Below are positions 27,195 to 35,900 of a stretch of 64,000 nt of DNA, one piece after another. The position numbers were made by a program, and so were the translations under genes. The DNA lies in NCBI RefSeq assembly GCF_031987975.1, contig NZ_DALZYX010000009.1, forward strand, positions 124,001 through 188,000, given 5' to 3'. A model generated the notes under the pieces. It did no database searches, was not told where the DNA came from, and was given only the letters and a program-made list of their open reading frames with translations. Origin of the DNA: Pseudescherichia sp031987975 (GTDB taxonomy: Bacteria > Pseudomonadota > Gammaproteobacteria > Enterobacterales > Enterobacteriaceae). Position 1 is the stretch's first letter, and every line of letters starts with the position of its first letter.

Positions 27195-28019
27195 GTGCAA
27201 GGTGTACCGGAGCAGTTCAGCGATGAAAAAGACAGCGCCCGCTTTCGCCATCTGGCGCAGCTTCCGGGTGTGGAGCTGTATCATGCCCATATCTCCCGCT
27301 ACGCCTTTGAGCCGCATACCCACGAAGCCTTTGGCATTGGCACCATAGAGGCTGGCGCGGAGCGCTTTCGCTATCGCGGGGCGCAGCACGTCGCGCCGGC
27401 CCGCTCGGTGGTCACTATGAATCCCGATGAGCTGCACACCGGCGAGGCGGCAGCCGACGACGGCTGGCGCTACCGCATGATCTACCTTGAACCGGATCTG
27501 CTGGAGCAGGTCACCGGCATCCGTCACTGGTGGTTCGCTGACGCCACCCGTTACGATCCGCTTCGCTCCCGGCGGATCTGCGTCCTGATCCACAGCCTCT
27601 GGCACAGCGACGATCCGCTGGCCCAGCAGGGGCTGCTGCTGGATCTGATAGACACCTTCCGCCCGCTGGCTCGCCATGCACCGGCGCAGGCGGAGGGCGC
27701 GCACCGCTTCGAGCGTGTGCGCGACTACCTGCACGACAACTATATGCACACCCTCACCCTGGAGGAGCTGGCTCAGGTGGTCTCCCTGAGTCCGTACCAT
27801 TTCCAGCGCCAGTTCAAGGCCCATTTTCACGTCACGCCGCACCAGATGCTGATGGCGATCCGCCTGTGGCGTGCTAAAGATTTTCTCACCCAGGGGATGC
27901 CCGCCGCCGACGTTGCCGCTGTCACCGGACTGACAGATCAGTCGCACCTTACCCGCGCTTTTACCCGCCGCTACGGCATCACCCCGGTGCGCTACCAGAA
28001 ACAGGTAGTCCGGCGCTAA
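27195..28019 (+). CDS. AraC-family transcriptional regulator
   Basis: 274 residues from a GTG start with GGAGAGAG upstream. An N-terminal cupin-like AraC_binding domain (about residues 20-160, with HAHISRYAFEPHTHEAFGIG) is followed by two C-terminal helix-turn-helix motifs (about 180-270; LTLEELAQVVSLSPYHFQRQ and AADVAAVTGLTDQSHLTRAF). It lies 66 bases upstream of ytfF on the same strand and probably regulates that exporter. The effector is unknown. E. coli K-12 has no gene of this kind between qorB and ytfF. Confidence 0.9.
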   Translation: MQGVPEQFSDEKDSARFRHLAQLPGVELYHAHISRYAFEPHTHEAFGIGTIEAGAERFRYRGAQHVAPARSVVTMNPDELHTGEAAADDGWRYRMIYLEPDLLEQVTGIRHWWFADATRYDPLRSRRICVLIHSLWHSDDPLAQQGLLLDLIDTFRPLARHAPAQAEGAHRFERVRDYLHDNYMHTLTLEELAQVVSLSPYHFQRQFKAHFHVTPHQMLMAIRLWRAKDFLTQGMPAADVAAVTGLTDQSHLTRAFTRRYGITPVRYQKQVVRR

Positions 28020-28085
28020 TGCGCAATCTCGTACAATACGGCCGGCCGCTGCCTTCTTACACTGCATGCAGATTTAAATAAATGG

Positions 28086-29033
28086 ATGGAACAAATGATT
28101 AGCGGTGTGTTGTATGCCCTGCTTGCAGGTCTAATGTGGGGATTGATTTTTGTCGGACCACTGATCGTGCCGGAGTACCCGGCGCTGCTACAGTCGATGG
28201 GGCGCTATCTGGCGCTGGGGCTTATCGCCCTGCCGCTGGCGTGGCTGGGTCGTAAGCGCCTGAAAAAGCTAGTCCGCCGGGACTGGCTTACCGCGCTGGA
28301 GCTGACCATGATGGGCAACCTGATCTATTACGCCTGCCTGGCAAGCGCTATTCAGCGCACCGGTGCACCTGTCTCAACCATGATAATCGGCACTCTGCCC
28401 GTGGTGATCCCGGTCTTCGCCAACCTGCTCTACAGCCGCCATGACGGCAAGCTGGCGTGGTCGAAAATGGTTCCCGCCCTGGTCTGTATCGCTATCGGCC
28501 TGGCGTGCGTTAACATTGCCGAGCTGCGGCACGGCGTAACGGGTGCGGGCGGATGGCGCTACGTCTCCGGGATCCTACTGGCCGTCATCTCAGTGGTGTG
28601 CTGGGCATGGTATGCCCTGCGTAATGCCCGCTGGCTGCGGGATAACCCGGATAAAAATCCAATGATGTGGGCAACCGCGCAGGCGCTGGTGACCCTGCCG
28701 GTTTCGTTGATAGGATATGTGGCGGTATGCGGCTGGTTAGGCGTTCAGCAACCCGAGTTCACGCTGCCGTTTGGCCCCCGTCCGGGCCTGTTCGTTGGAT
28801 TGATGGTGGCGATCGCCGTGCTCTGCTCATGGGTGGGCGCACTGTGCTGGAATATCGCCAGCCAGAAGCTGCCGACGGTAATTTTAGGTCCGCTGATTGT
28901 CTTTGAAACCCTGGCGGGGCTGCTCTATACCTTCCTGCTGCGCCAGAGTTTGCCGCCTTTGCTGACGGCATCAGGTATTCTACTGTTGGTGATTGGCGTA
29001 ACGCTTGCCGTCAGAGGAAAACCGGTGCAGTAG
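28086..29033 (+). CDS. ytfF: DMT/EamA-family inner-membrane transporter YtfF
   Basis: 315 residues, E. coli YtfF 321. Ten hydrophobic segments arranged as two EamA repeats; motifs GLMWGLIFVGPLIVPEYP and SAIQRTGAPVSTMIIGTLP match E. coli. A metabolite exporter role is known for the family, but the YtfF substrate is not established. The start may be at 28086 (MEQMISG) or 28095 (MISG). The adjacent AraC-type gene could control it. A REP element follows. Confidence 0.94.
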   Translation: MEQMISGVLYALLAGLMWGLIFVGPLIVPEYPALLQSMGRYLALGLIALPLAWLGRKRLKKLVRRDWLTALELTMMGNLIYYACLASAIQRTGAPVSTMIIGTLPVVIPVFANLLYSRHDGKLAWSKMVPALVCIAIGLACVNIAELRHGVTGAGGWRYVSGILLAVISVVCWAWYALRNARWLRDNPDKNPMMWATAQALVTLPVSLIGYVAVCGWLGVQQPEFTLPFGPRPGLFVGLMVAIAVLCSWVGALCWNIASQKLPTVILGPLIVFETLAGLLYTFLLRQSLPPLLTASGILLLVIGVTLAVRGKPVQ

Positions 29034-29060
29034 GCCGGGCAAACGCAGTGCCGCCCGGCG
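29031..29060. repeat. REP element after ytfF
   Basis: GTAGGCCGGGCAAACG followed by GTGCCGCCCGGC, the same REP family as after cpdB, between convergent ytfF and the chemoreceptor gene. Confidence 0.8.
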
Positions 29061-29069
29061 ATTTATCGG

Positions 29070-30653
29070 TTAAGCGTTAGCCATATCTGCCTGGCGACGG
29101 GTAGTTTTGAACACCGCTACCGCCTCGCTCAAACGGGCGGACTGCTCCTCCAGCGCCGCCGCCGCCGCCGCAGACTCCTCCACCAGCGAGGCGTTCTGCT
29201 GCGTGACGCGATCCATCTCCGCTACCGCCTGGCCAACCTGATCGATACCGCGGCTCTGTTCGTCAGAAGCGGAGGCGATTTCGCCCATGATATCGGTCAC
29301 GCGGGTGACCGCACTGACGATCTCCGCCATGGTCTCCCCGGCCTGGTTGACCAGCATGGAGCCGGCGTCAACCCGATCGCCGGAGGCATCAATCAGGCCC
29401 TTGATCTCCTTCGCCGCCTGGGCGCTGCGCTGGGCAAGAGTACGCACCTCACCAGCCACCACGGCAAAGCCCCGTCCCTGCTCACCCGCGCGTGCTGCCT
29501 CTACCGCCGCGTTCAGTGCCAGGATGTTGGTCTGGAAAGCAATCCCGTCAATAACATTCGTGATCTGGGCAATTTTGCTGGAGCTGGTGGCGATCTCGTC
29601 CATCGTCTGCACCACCTTCTCCACCACGCTGCCGCCTTTCTTCGCAGTAGAAGAGGCATCCAGCGCCAGACGTGAAGCCTGGCGAGCGTTGTCGGCATTC
29701 TGCTTCACGGTGGCCGTCAACTGCTCCATGCTGGCCGCCGTCTCTTCCAGGGAAGCGGCCTGCTGCTCGGTACGGGAGGAGAGATCGTTGCTGCCCGTAG
29801 AGATCTCACTCGCGCCGGTATAGATTACGTCGGCCCCGTCACGCACCACGCCGACCGTATTTGCCAACGCGGTTTGCATCTCCTTCACGTTACGCGCCAG
29901 CAGCGCCATCTCGTTTTTGCCTTCGGCGGCAATCGGCTGGGTCAGATCGCCTGCGGCGATAGCGCGGATATGGCCGAGCACCTCATCCAGCGGCTGGAGC
30001 AGCACGCGGCGCATCGCAATCCAGCTGGTAATAATCACGGCAATGACCATGAGCATGATCGCAGAGAGGATCCACAGAATACGTTTGTAGTCGCTCTCAT
30101 TATCTTTCACGCCCTTGCTGGCCAGATCCGCCTGTGCCTGACGCCACTCGTGGTAGACCGCCTGCATCGCTTTCTGCTTCTGCTCGGCGTTCTGTTTGAA
30201 CATCTCTTCCAGTTTGCCCTGGGCAAGGAAAGTGTTCATCTGAGCCAGGGTGGTAGAGTAATTGCGATACTGCTCTTCCAGGCGGTCGGCCAGATGCTCG
30301 TCCATCCCCGGCGTTTCCGGCAGGGCATAGTATTTGTCGTAATGGTCTTTAGCCTCCGCCAGCAGGTTTTTCGCGATGATAACCAGCTCGCTGAGTTGCC
30401 CGCCGTTGATCTGGCTCGCCTCGCTGCTTTGCAGACGCAGCATGCCCCGGTTGAGGGTCACGCGGGCCTGGTTCAGGCTAATCCATGCGTCGGTAAATTC
30501 AGCGACGTTCTGGCTGGAGAGCTGGGAGACATTGAAATTATCTTTATCGTTATTAAGCGCGGTAATGAACACGCTGGCTGAGATCGCCTGCATGACGCCA
30601 AGCGCCAGCAGGACTGAAATCAGCAGGGTAATGACTTTCATACGTTTAAACAT
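29070..30653 (-). CDS. Methyl-accepting chemotaxis protein, Tsr-like sensor
   Basis: 527 residues. Membrane segment 1 about 8-30, helical periplasmic sensor 31-190, membrane segment 2 about 192-214, HAMP 215-268 and signalling domain 270-520 with tip FQTNILALNAAVEAARAGEQ (near residue 373). The sensor contains LNQARVTLNRG, closely resembling the amino-acid-binding arginine motif of Tsr/Tar, so an amino acid ligand is likely. The C-terminus MANA has no CheR-tether pentapeptide. The start at 30653 has AAAAGG upstream. A sigma-28-like promoter lies at 30693-30719. Inserted between ytfF and ytfE, which are neighbours in E. coli. Confidence 0.93.
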   Translation of the reverse strand: MFKRMKVITLLISVLLALGVMQAISASVFITALNNDKDNFNVSQLSSQNVAEFTDAWISLNQARVTLNRGMLRLQSSEASQINGGQLSELVIIAKNLLAEAKDHYDKYYALPETPGMDEHLADRLEEQYRNYSTTLAQMNTFLAQGKLEEMFKQNAEQKQKAMQAVYHEWRQAQADLASKGVKDNESDYKRILWILSAIMLMVIAVIITSWIAMRRVLLQPLDEVLGHIRAIAAGDLTQPIAAEGKNEMALLARNVKEMQTALANTVGVVRDGADVIYTGASEISTGSNDLSSRTEQQAASLEETAASMEQLTATVKQNADNARQASRLALDASSTAKKGGSVVEKVVQTMDEIATSSSKIAQITNVIDGIAFQTNILALNAAVEAARAGEQGRGFAVVAGEVRTLAQRSAQAAKEIKGLIDASGDRVDAGSMLVNQAGETMAEIVSAVTRVTDIMGEIASASDEQSRGIDQVGQAVAEMDRVTQQNASLVEESAAAAAALEEQSARLSEAVAVFKTTRRQADMANA

Positions 30654-30692
30654 GTATTGCCTTTTAGGTGCAGGATATTGTCTGGCCTGTAT

Positions 30693-30719
30693 CTATCGGC
30701 AGGCATGGCGGCTTCTTGA
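30693..30719 (-). promoter_or_regulatory. Sigma-28-type promoter of the second chemoreceptor
   Basis: Minus strand TCAA, 15 bases, GCCGATAG. One mismatch in each element against TAAA-N15-GCCGATAA, with exact spacing and a sensible distance (about 40 bases) to the start codon. Confidence 0.7.
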
Positions 30720-30780
30720 ACATAATTGTGAAGTACATCTCATTTTCCCCCTGCCGCTAAAGGGTTATAGCGCTGGTTTA

Positions 30781-30803
30781 AAGATGCATTTAAAATACAT
30801 CTT
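30781..30803. promoter_or_regulatory. NsrR operator of ytfE
   Basis: AAGATGCATTT, A, AAATACATCTT: an 11-1-11 inverted repeat matching the NsrR consensus AANATGCATTT. It overlaps the probable promoter (TATTAT at 30803-30808), fitting repression relieved by nitric oxide. Confidence 0.85.
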
Positions 30804-30829
30804 ATTATTTAACCCTTGAGGTAACTGCT

Positions 30830-31492
30830 ATGGCCTTTCGCGATCAATCTTTAGGTGAGCTGGCGCTCTCTATCCCCCGGGCCTCGGCCCTGTTCCGTCA
30901 GTACGATATGGACTACTGCTGTGGCGGTAAGCAGACTCTGGCGCGTGCGGCCCAGCGCAAAGCGCTGGATGTTGAAGAAATTGAGACGGCGCTGGCGAAG
31001 CTGGCCGAGCAGCCGGTAGACAAGGACTGGCGCGTAGCCCCGCTGGCCGAGATTATTGATCACATCATCGTGCGCTATCACGACAGGCACCGCGAACAGC
31101 TGCCAGAGCTGATCCTGCAGGCCACCAAGGTTGAGCGCGTTCATGCCGATAAGCCCAACGTGCCGCGTGGGCTGACCAAATACCTGACCATGCTGCATGA
31201 GGAGCTGACTAGCCACATGATGAAGGAGGAGCGGATCCTCTTCCCGATGATCAAGCAGGGCCAGGGCAGCCATGCGGCGGGACCGGTAAGCGTGATGGAG
31301 AGTGAGCACGATGAAGCGGGTGAGCTGCTGGAGGTGATCAAGCACACCACCCATAACGTGACGCCGCCGCCCGAGGCCTGCACGACGTGGAAAGCGATGT
31401 ATAACGGGATTAACGAGCTGATTGACGATCTGATGGAGCACATCAGCCTGGAGAATAACGTGCTCTTCCCACGCGCGTTAGCCGGGGAGTAA
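30830..31492 (+). CDS. ytfE: Di-iron protein YtfE (RIC), repair of iron centres
   Basis: 220 residues, same as E. coli. The N-terminal ScdA_N domain contains the Cys30-Cys31 pair in YDMDYCCGGKQT; the hemerythrin-like di-iron domain has His84, His105, His129, Glu133, His160, His204 and Glu208, all ligands of the E. coli protein in the same positions. It repairs iron-sulfur clusters after nitric-oxide or oxidative damage and has been proposed to reduce NO or release iron. The NsrR operator upstream matches its known regulation. Convergent with cycA; a REP lies between. Confidence 0.97.
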   Translation: MAFRDQSLGELALSIPRASALFRQYDMDYCCGGKQTLARAAQRKALDVEEIETALAKLAEQPVDKDWRVAPLAEIIDHIIVRYHDRHREQLPELILQATKVERVHADKPNVPRGLTKYLTMLHEELTSHMMKEERILFPMIKQGQGSHAAGPVSVMESEHDEAGELLEVIKHTTHNVTPPPEACTTWKAMYNGINELIDDLMEHISLENNVLFPRALAGE

Positions 31493-31499
31493 ACAAAAA

Positions 31500-31530
31500 G
31501 GCCCGGCAGCGCTACGCTTGCCGGGCCTAC
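31500..31530. repeat. REP element between ytfE and cycA
   Basis: AGGCCCGGCAGCGCTACG followed by CTTGCCGGGCCTAC, a REP palindrome able to end both convergent transcripts. Confidence 0.8.
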
Positions 31531-31551
31531 AGACTATTACTTCCAGAAACC

Positions 31552-32964
31552 TTACTTACGGAAACTCTCTACGCGCTTCTTGCCGACCAGCAGCCAGAAT
31601 GCGCCCAGCACCACGAACCACAGCGGCGTGACGATCAGCGCCTGACGGGTATCCTCTTCCAGGGTCAGCAGCACCAGCACAAAGGCAAAGAACGCCATGC
31701 ACACCCAGCACATCACCTTACCCAGCGGCATCTTGTAGATCGACTTCGCGTGCAGCTCCGGACGGCGCTTACGGTAGACCAGATATGAGCAGAGAATAAT
31801 GGTCCAGACGAACATAAACAGGATCGCTGATACGGTGGTGATCATGGTGAAGGCCGCAATCACGCTCGGGTTCACGTAGAGGATCACCACACCGCCCAGC
31901 AGGCAGATGCAAGAGAAGGTCAGGCCGGTAGCCGGTACGGCACGCTTCGACAGCTTGCCGAAGCTCTTCGGTGCCACGCCGTCCTGGGCCAAGCCAAACA
32001 GCATCCGGCTGGTGGAGAAGACGCCGCTGTTTGCCGAGGAGGCCGCAGAGGTCAGCACCACAAAGTTAATGATGCTCGCCGCAGCTGGCAGGCCCACCAG
32101 CACAAACAGCTCAACGAACGGGCTTTTGTTCGGTACCACCGAGCTCCACGGCGTCACGGACATGATCACAATCAGCGCGAAGACGTAGAACATAATGATA
32201 CGGATAGGAATAGAGTTAATCGCACGTGGCAGTGATTTCTCCGGATCTTTGGTCTCGGCTGCCGTGGTGCCTACCAGCTCAATACCGACAAAGGCAAAGA
32301 CCGCGATCTGGAAACCGGCAAAGAAGCCGCTCAGCCCTTTCGGGAACCAGCCGCCATCATCCCACAGGTGGGTAAAGGAGGCCTCAACGCCGGTTGGCGA
32401 CTGGAAGTTCATCAGCACCATGACCACGCCTACGATAATCAGCGACACGATGGCGACGATTTTGATCATCGCAAACCAGAACTCCATCTCACCGAACAGC
32501 TTCACCGTCGCCAGGTTAAGGCTCAGCAGCAGCGCGATCACCGCCAGCGAGGCCACCCAGTCCGACAGTCCGGGGAACCAGAACTGGGCGTAGGCGGTGA
32601 TGGCTACCACGTCCGCCATGCCGGTGACCACCCAGCAGAACCAGTAAGTCCAGCCGGTAAAGTAGCCCGCCCAGGGACCGAGCAGATCGGCAGCAAAGTC
32701 GCTAAACGACTTGTATTCGAGGTTCGACAGCAGCAGCTCGCCCATGGCGCGCATCACGAAAAAGAGCATGAAGCCAATGATCATATAAACAAATATGATC
32801 GACGGGCCGGCAAGGCTGATTGTTTTACCCGATCCCATAAACAGCCCGGTACCGATGGCACCCCCAATGGCAATAAGCTGGATATGACGGTTTGTAAGAT
32901 GACGTCGTAGCGACTGCTCGGCCGGAGCCTGCTCGTCGGTAGCGACTTTGATCTGATCTACCAT
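31552..32964 (-). CDS. cycA: D-serine/D-alanine/glycine:H+ symporter CycA
   Basis: 470 residues as in E. coli. Amino acid-polyamine-organocation permease with twelve membrane segments; signature IGGAIGTGLFMGSGKTISLAGPS starts near residue 34. Imports D-serine, D-alanine, glycine and the drug D-cycloserine. The leader just before the start is C/A-rich (CAACAACACAGACAGG), the type of site bound by the small RNA GcvB, which represses cycA in E. coli. AGGAAA is nine bases before the ATG. Confidence 0.97.
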   Translation of the reverse strand: MVDQIKVATDEQAPAEQSLRRHLTNRHIQLIAIGGAIGTGLFMGSGKTISLAGPSIIFVYMIIGFMLFFVMRAMGELLLSNLEYKSFSDFAADLLGPWAGYFTGWTYWFCWVVTGMADVVAITAYAQFWFPGLSDWVASLAVIALLLSLNLATVKLFGEMEFWFAMIKIVAIVSLIIVGVVMVLMNFQSPTGVEASFTHLWDDGGWFPKGLSGFFAGFQIAVFAFVGIELVGTTAAETKDPEKSLPRAINSIPIRIIMFYVFALIVIMSVTPWSSVVPNKSPFVELFVLVGLPAAASIINFVVLTSAASSANSGVFSTSRMLFGLAQDGVAPKSFGKLSKRAVPATGLTFSCICLLGGVVILYVNPSVIAAFTMITTVSAILFMFVWTIILCSYLVYRKRRPELHAKSIYKMPLGKVMCWVCMAFFAFVLVLLTLEEDTRQALIVTPLWFVVLGAFWLLVGKKRVESFRK

Positions 32965-33277
32965 GTGTTTATTTCCTGTACCTGTCTGTGTTGTTGAGGC
33001 TCTTCTGGCCTTTCATTGCGTGACGCCGCAGGGCGCCTGAATGTGGACTCATCGATATTAGGTAAGAATCGGAGGGATGAATACTGCGATTTAAAAGCAA
33101 TGTTACACTTATGTTAAAAATGAGTGTGATATCACACCACTACCTGGATTTGGCTCACAAAAATACACGCAAAAAATGCATTTGCAAGATTAAGTATCGA
33201 CATTTCTGTAAAGAGTGGAGGATATGCGGAATTGTCGCTTCCTCCCCCCATTTGGGGAGAGGAATCGTTTAGCAGCG
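32965..33277. other. cycA upstream region
   Basis: The 313-base spacer between cycA and fklB holds the cycA leader, a perfect 14-bp palindrome (33124-33137) and, next to the fklB stop, a CCTCCCC / GGGGAGAGG hairpin (33240-33262) without a T-run. No open frame or RNA gene was recognised. Confidence 0.5.
33124..33137. promoter_or_regulatory. Perfect palindrome upstream of cycA
   Basis: GTGTGATATCACAC is its own reverse complement. Half-site spacing is too short for CRP (TGTGA-N2-TCACA). It lies about 160 bases upstream of the cycA start, so it is a candidate operator for an unidentified regulator. Confidence 0.4.
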
Positions 33278-33898
33278 TTACAGAATTTCCAGCAGCTCGA
33301 CTTCAAACACCAGGGTGCTGAACGGCGGAATCGATGCGCCCGCACCGCGCTCGCCGTAGGCCAGGTTCTGCGGAATGGTCAGCTCCCACTTCGAGCCGAC
33401 CGGCATCAGGGTCAGCGCTTCGATCCAGCCTGGGATCACGCCGTTAACCGGAAACTCAGCCGGTTCGCCACGGGCCACGGAGCTGTCAAAGACCGAGCCG
33501 TCCGTCAGCTTACCGGTGTAGTGCACGCGCACGCGGTCGGTACGCGCCGGGATAGCGCCCTCGCCCTGCTTGATGACGCGGAACTGCAGGCCGGACTCGG
33601 TGCTGTTCACGCCTTCACGCTCGCGGTTCTCGTCCAGATACTTCTCGCCCTCTTCCGCCATCGCGGCAAAGCGTTCGCGACGCACCGCATCGGCACGCTC
33701 GTGAATTTCACGCAGCGCACGATGAACAACATCCACCGGCACAGCAGGCTGTTTACCTGCCAGCGCGTCGGCAATACCGGCAACCAGCGCTTCCGGCAGC
33801 AGGCCCTGGAGGCCAGACTCGCTCAGCTGCTGGCCTACCTGCAGGCCGATACCGTAACTTGCCTGTGCTTCGATAGTGTCAAACGTCGGGGTTGTCAT
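33278..33898 (-). CDS. fklB: FKBP-type peptidyl-prolyl isomerase FklB (FKBP22)
   Basis: 206 residues, same as E. coli, from the ATG at 33898 with AAAGGAAAA upstream. The longer frame to 34006 is rejected. The N-terminal helical dimerisation domain spans about 1-90 and the FKBP domain about 110-206, with VHYTGKLTDGSVFDSS, GVIPGWIEALTLMPVG and YGERGAGASIPPFSTL. Catalyses proline cis-trans isomerisation. Divergent from ytfB. Confidence 0.96.
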   Translation of the reverse strand: MTTPTFDTIEAQASYGIGLQVGQQLSESGLQGLLPEALVAGIADALAGKQPAVPVDVVHRALREIHERADAVRRERFAAMAEEGEKYLDENREREGVNSTESGLQFRVIKQGEGAIPARTDRVRVHYTGKLTDGSVFDSSVARGEPAEFPVNGVIPGWIEALTLMPVGSKWELTIPQNLAYGERGAGASIPPFSTLVFEVELLEIL

Positions 33899-34130
33899 GG
33901 GTTTTCCTTTCATCGTATTAAAAGTAGCGGGCAGCATAGCAGCCGCGCCGCACCGGGTAAAACTTTGTCGCAGGGAGGGTGACAAATCGCAGCGAAAAAG
34001 AAACAATAGAGAGGGGTAAGATTATTCCCGATCCCAGGTCACGAAAGAGCGCTTTACTACGCGAGTCAGGCAGTTAGCAATCTATACTCAGTGATACAGG
34101 AAAATAACGACGCGGAGCAGGAGGAAAGCC

Positions 34131-34769
34131 ATGCCCGGGCGATTTGCACTGAAACCGACTCTGGCGAAAATCTGGTACGCGCCGGATAACTTTCGCATTA
34201 TGGATCCGCTGCCCCCTGCGCACCGTCGCGGCATTATTATTGCGGCTCTGCTGATTATCATTGGCTTCTTGCTGCCGTCCGGGGACAACGCCGACGATGC
34301 GCCGGTCAGGCGTGACGCCCAGCTGGATATCGCCCCGTCCCAGCCAGCACCTACAGCCCAGCCCGCCGCGCCAACGGTGAGCGATCCCCAGCTGGTTGCG
34401 CCGGTTGCCCCGGAGCCAATCCAGGAGCAGGAGCAGCCGGAAGATACGCAAAGCAATACCGCGCAGACTAACGTCGTGCAGCCCTTCCAGGAGTCAGGAG
34501 GCATCGATCAGCAGTGGCGGACCTACCGCATTGCGTCTGGCCAAACGCTGGCCCAGCTGTTCCGCGATCATAACCTGCCGGCGACGGACGTCTATGCAAT
34601 GGCGCAGGTCGAGGGCAGCGGCAAGCCGCTCAGCACGCTGCAAACCGGCCAGGTGGTGAAGATCCGCCAGAACGCCAGTGGCGTGGTCACCGGCCTGACA
34701 ATTGAAACCGGCGATGGCGAGGTGCTGTTTACCCGCCAGGCCAACGGCAGCTTTATCCGCGCCCGCTGA
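34131..34769 (+). CDS. ytfB: Cell-division/envelope protein YtfB (OapA family)
   Basis: 212 residues, E. coli YtfB 212. A cytoplasmic N-terminus (MPGRFALKPTLAKIWYAPDNF) precedes one membrane segment (about residues 37-55, GIIIAALLIIIGFLLPS), a Pro/Gln-rich periplasmic linker and a C-terminal OapA/LysM-like domain (about 125-212). In E. coli the protein localises to the septum and binds glycans. A REP follows the stop. Confidence 0.93.
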   Translation: MPGRFALKPTLAKIWYAPDNFRIMDPLPPAHRRGIIIAALLIIIGFLLPSGDNADDAPVRRDAQLDIAPSQPAPTAQPAAPTVSDPQLVAPVAPEPIQEQEQPEDTQSNTAQTNVVQPFQESGGIDQQWRTYRIASGQTLAQLFRDHNLPATDVYAMAQVEGSGKPLSTLQTGQVVKIRQNASGVVTGLTIETGDGEVLFTRQANGSFIRAR

Positions 34770-34780
34770 TTTCAGGCGTT

Positions 34781-34812
34781 TTCCCCGGTGGCGCTCGCGC
34801 TTACCGGGGCTA
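34781..34812. repeat. REP element after ytfB
   Basis: TTCCCCGGTGGCGCTCG followed by CGCTTACCGGGGCTAC, a REP palindrome between the convergent ytfB and DMT transporter genes. Confidence 0.75.
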
Positions 34813-34815
34813 CGA

Positions 34816-35745
34816 TTACGCTTTGGGTTTATTAACCCACCAGATCCCCGAGCAGACCAGCACCAGCGCAATGGCGTATTTCATCTCAAGGATGTTCTCC
34901 CCCAGGAAGATCGCTGACAGCACCGTGCCCGCTACCGGGATCACAAAGTTAAACGGCGCAATCATGCTGACGCGGTTGTACTTGAGCAGGACGCTCCACA
35001 GAGCGAAGGCAATGGATGAGAGCAGCGTAAGATAGCCGAGGAGCACCGCCGCCGTCACGCTATGGACCACCAGCGTGCCGCCGGTCAGATAGCCGCCGAG
35101 CACCAGTACCCCGCCGCCAAACGCCAGCTGCCACCCGGTCATCACCGTCGGGTCAACGGTTTGCGAGATGCGTTTGCCATACAGCATCGAGGCGGAGAGA
35201 ATAAACGCCGCCAGCACCACAAAGCCGTCCCCCATCATGCTAAAGCTGAAATCCAGCAGCGAGTGATTGAAGTTCACCAGCATCACCCCGGTAAAGCCCA
35301 GCACGCAGCCGATGCTCTTGTTATAGCTTAGCCTGTCATTTTTATAGATCAGGTGGGCCAGCAGCACGCTGAAAAAGGTGCCTGTGGCGTTCATGATCGA
35401 GCCTTTTACCCCAGTGGTAAAGGCGAGGCCGATATAGAAAAAAATGTACTGAATTGAGGTTTGCGTCAGGCCCAGAATCGCTAGCTGACCATACTGGCGT
35501 GGGCTGAGCCGGGCGATAGGTTTACGCTGCGCCATCGCGAACAACAGCAGCAAAAGTCCGGCAAACAGAAAGCGATAGCCAGCAAAGACGATCTTCGAGG
35601 GGATATCGTCGGTGGCAATAGCAAAGAGTTCATAGCCGCTCTTGATTGCGGGATAGGAGCTGCCCCAGAGTAGACAGCAGAGCGTAGCCCCGGCGTAGGC
35701 GACGTTTCTACGGGCAAAAACCGGTACTGAAGAGACTGTTTCCAT
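34816..35745 (-). CDS. DMT/EamA-family transporter
   Basis: 309 residues from the ATG at 35745 (METVSSVPVF), which has GTGAGGA just upstream; the longer frame to 35859 runs through the rplI terminator and is rejected. Ten hydrophobic segments in two EamA repeats, for example CCLLWGSSYPAIKSGYELF and GLAFTTGVKGSIMNATGTFF. Probably exports a small metabolite or drug; the substrate cannot be read from sequence. Not part of the E. coli gene order at this place (ytfB-rplI interval), so likely an accessory gene. Confidence 0.88.
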   Translation of the reverse strand: METVSSVPVFARRNVAYAGATLCCLLWGSSYPAIKSGYELFAIATDDIPSKIVFAGYRFLFAGLLLLLFAMAQRKPIARLSPRQYGQLAILGLTQTSIQYIFFYIGLAFTTGVKGSIMNATGTFFSVLLAHLIYKNDRLSYNKSIGCVLGFTGVMLVNFNHSLLDFSFSMMGDGFVVLAAFILSASMLYGKRISQTVDPTVMTGWQLAFGGGVLVLGGYLTGGTLVVHSVTAAVLLGYLTLLSSIAFALWSVLLKYNRVSMIAPFNFVIPVAGTVLSAIFLGENILEMKYAIALVLVCSGIWWVNKPKA

Positions 35746-35839
35746 TTCCTCACCAAAATTAAAATCGTGTTTTGATTTATTATCAGTGAAGGGGGAAGGA
35801 ATTGATACCTGGCACCGTTGGGAGTGTCGGCGGGGTCGC

Positions 35840-35873
35840 AAAAAGCAAAACGCCTGCACAAGGCAGGCGTTTC
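35840..35873 (-). terminator. Terminator of the rpsF-priB-rpsR-rplI operon
   Basis: Minus strand: stem AAACGCCTGC / GCAGGCGTTT with a five-base loop, then TTTTGCTTTTT. Confidence 0.88.
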
Positions 35874-35900
35874 GGTGTCATCTCAAACGAGAGTCGCAGA

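Noticed and set aside
33124..33137. CRP site upstream of cycA
   Set aside because: The halves TGTGA and TCACA are separated by two bases instead of six, so CRP would not bind in the usual way.
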